From positions 1 through 5,601 of the forward strand of contig JAEWJG010000187.1 in NCBI GenBank assembly GCA_023386675.1: a stretch of DNA of 5,601 bases, written 5' to 3'. This document shows, one piece after another, positions 5,245 to 5,601 of the stretch (position 1 is its first letter; every line of letters begins with the position of its first letter). The translations under genes and the position numbers were made by a program. The notes beneath the pieces are model-generated. The model was not told the DNA's origin, searched no databases, and saw nothing but the letters and a program-made list of their open reading frames with translations. The DNA comes from Actinomycetes bacterium (GTDB lineage Bacteria > Actinomycetota > Actinomycetes > Actinomycetales > Microbacteriaceae).

Positions 5245-5601
5245 ATGTTCTCAAACACGGACAGCCGCGCCGGCCGACGCCGGCGCAAGGCAGCCCTCGC
5301 CGTCGCGGTGGGCGGCGCCGCGCTGCTCGCCCTCTCGGCCTGCACGCCGTCGCAGGCCAACGGCGCCGACGACAAGATCGGCGGCACCGCGAACCTGAGC
5401 GTCTTCGCGCAGCAGGGCACCGGGCAGGACCTCGCCACCAACGCCTTCACCAAGGAGGTGGCCAAGAAGTTCGACATCAAGTTCAACTGGCAGACCACCA
5501 CCCAGGACTCGTCGGTCGCACCGGAGAAGCGGCAGATCCTCATGGCCAGCGGTGACTACCCGGACGCGTTCATGCTCATCCCGTGGGTCGACCAGTTCAA
5601 C
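5245..5601 (+). CDS. ABC transporter sugar-binding lipoprotein (partial, 3' end outside window)
   Basis: The first 119 residues of an extracellular solute-binding protein that would capture the sugar and hand it to the two upstream permeases. A strongly basic n-region (RAGRRRRK, residues 8-15), a hydrophobic stretch (16-30) and the lipobox LSAC (30-33) predict processing before Cys33 and lipid anchoring outside the membrane. The consecutive arginines leave Tat export possible, but there is no clear Tat consensus. The mature part opens with a Ser/Asn/Gly linker, strand ANLSVFAQQGTGQD (49-62), and ILMASGDYPDAFML (98-111), which matches the family-1 binding proteins paired with LplB/LplC permeases, as in LipO/YtcQ/LplA. 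Such proteins are usually about 500 residues, so most is missing here. It lies 81 bases after the second permease and surely belongs to the same operon. Confidence 0.92.
   Translation, partial: MFSNTDSRAGRRRRKAALAVAVGGAALLALSACTPSQANGADDKIGGTANLSVFAQQGTGQDLATNAFTKEVAKKFDIKFNWQTTTQDSSVAPEKRQILMASGDYPDAFMLIPWVDQFN
5267..5286 (+). promoter_or_regulatory. Perfect 8-bp hairpin in start of binding-protein gene
   Basis: GCGCCGGC (5267-5274) and GCCGGCGC (5279-5286) are exact reverse complements around the loop CGAC. The stem begins 22 bases after the A of the start codon, just beyond the part of the mRNA covered by an initiating ribosome. It falls on codons for the arginine cluster of the signal peptide. 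It could slow early elongation or tune initiation, or be a by-product of GC-rich Arg and Gly codons. Confidence 0.45.

Overview
The window is G+C-rich, with third codon positions almost always G or C, GTG starts and GTGA start/stop overlaps. It reads as the chromosome of a high-GC actinobacterium. Microbacteriaceae is my guess from general style, not something the sequence proves. No tRNA, rRNA, insertion sequence or CRISPR array is visible, and no stretch of 300 bases lacks a gene.

Left part (1-1245): the 5' end of an unrecognised leftward gene, a 100-base divergent gap containing a large inverted repeat, then a rightward alpha/beta hydrolase of the serine-aminopeptidase/monoacylglycerol-lipase type. 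The hydrolase ends 14 bases inside the convergent yajQ gene.

Middle part (1232-2997, leftward): a ROK-family transcriptional regulator followed after 68 bases by yajQ, a small nucleotide-binding protein. The short gap carries a possible yajQ promoter and a compact hairpin.

Right part (2998-5601): a 190-base divergent regulatory region, AT-rich for this genome, then a rightward carbohydrate ABC transporter operon. It runs as two CUT1-type inner-membrane permeases of the LplB/YteP and LplC/YtcP kind and a lipoprotein solute-binding protein cut by the window edge. No ATPase gene is present in the visible part. The divergent ROK regulator is the obvious candidate to control this operon in response to a sugar or oligosaccharide.

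The genes belong to known families. The less ordinary signals are in control elements: a 13-codon leader ORF with its own ribosome binding site that overlaps the first permease start by GTGA; a hairpin that puts the leader start codon in its loop; three copies of a TGTCC-N-(A/C)AT-(T/C)-G element around the promoter region; a 12-bp hairpin with the second permease stop codon in its loop; and a perfect 8-bp hairpin early in the binding-protein gene. Together these suggest layered RNA-level control of an oligosaccharide transporter. I see no wholly new system.
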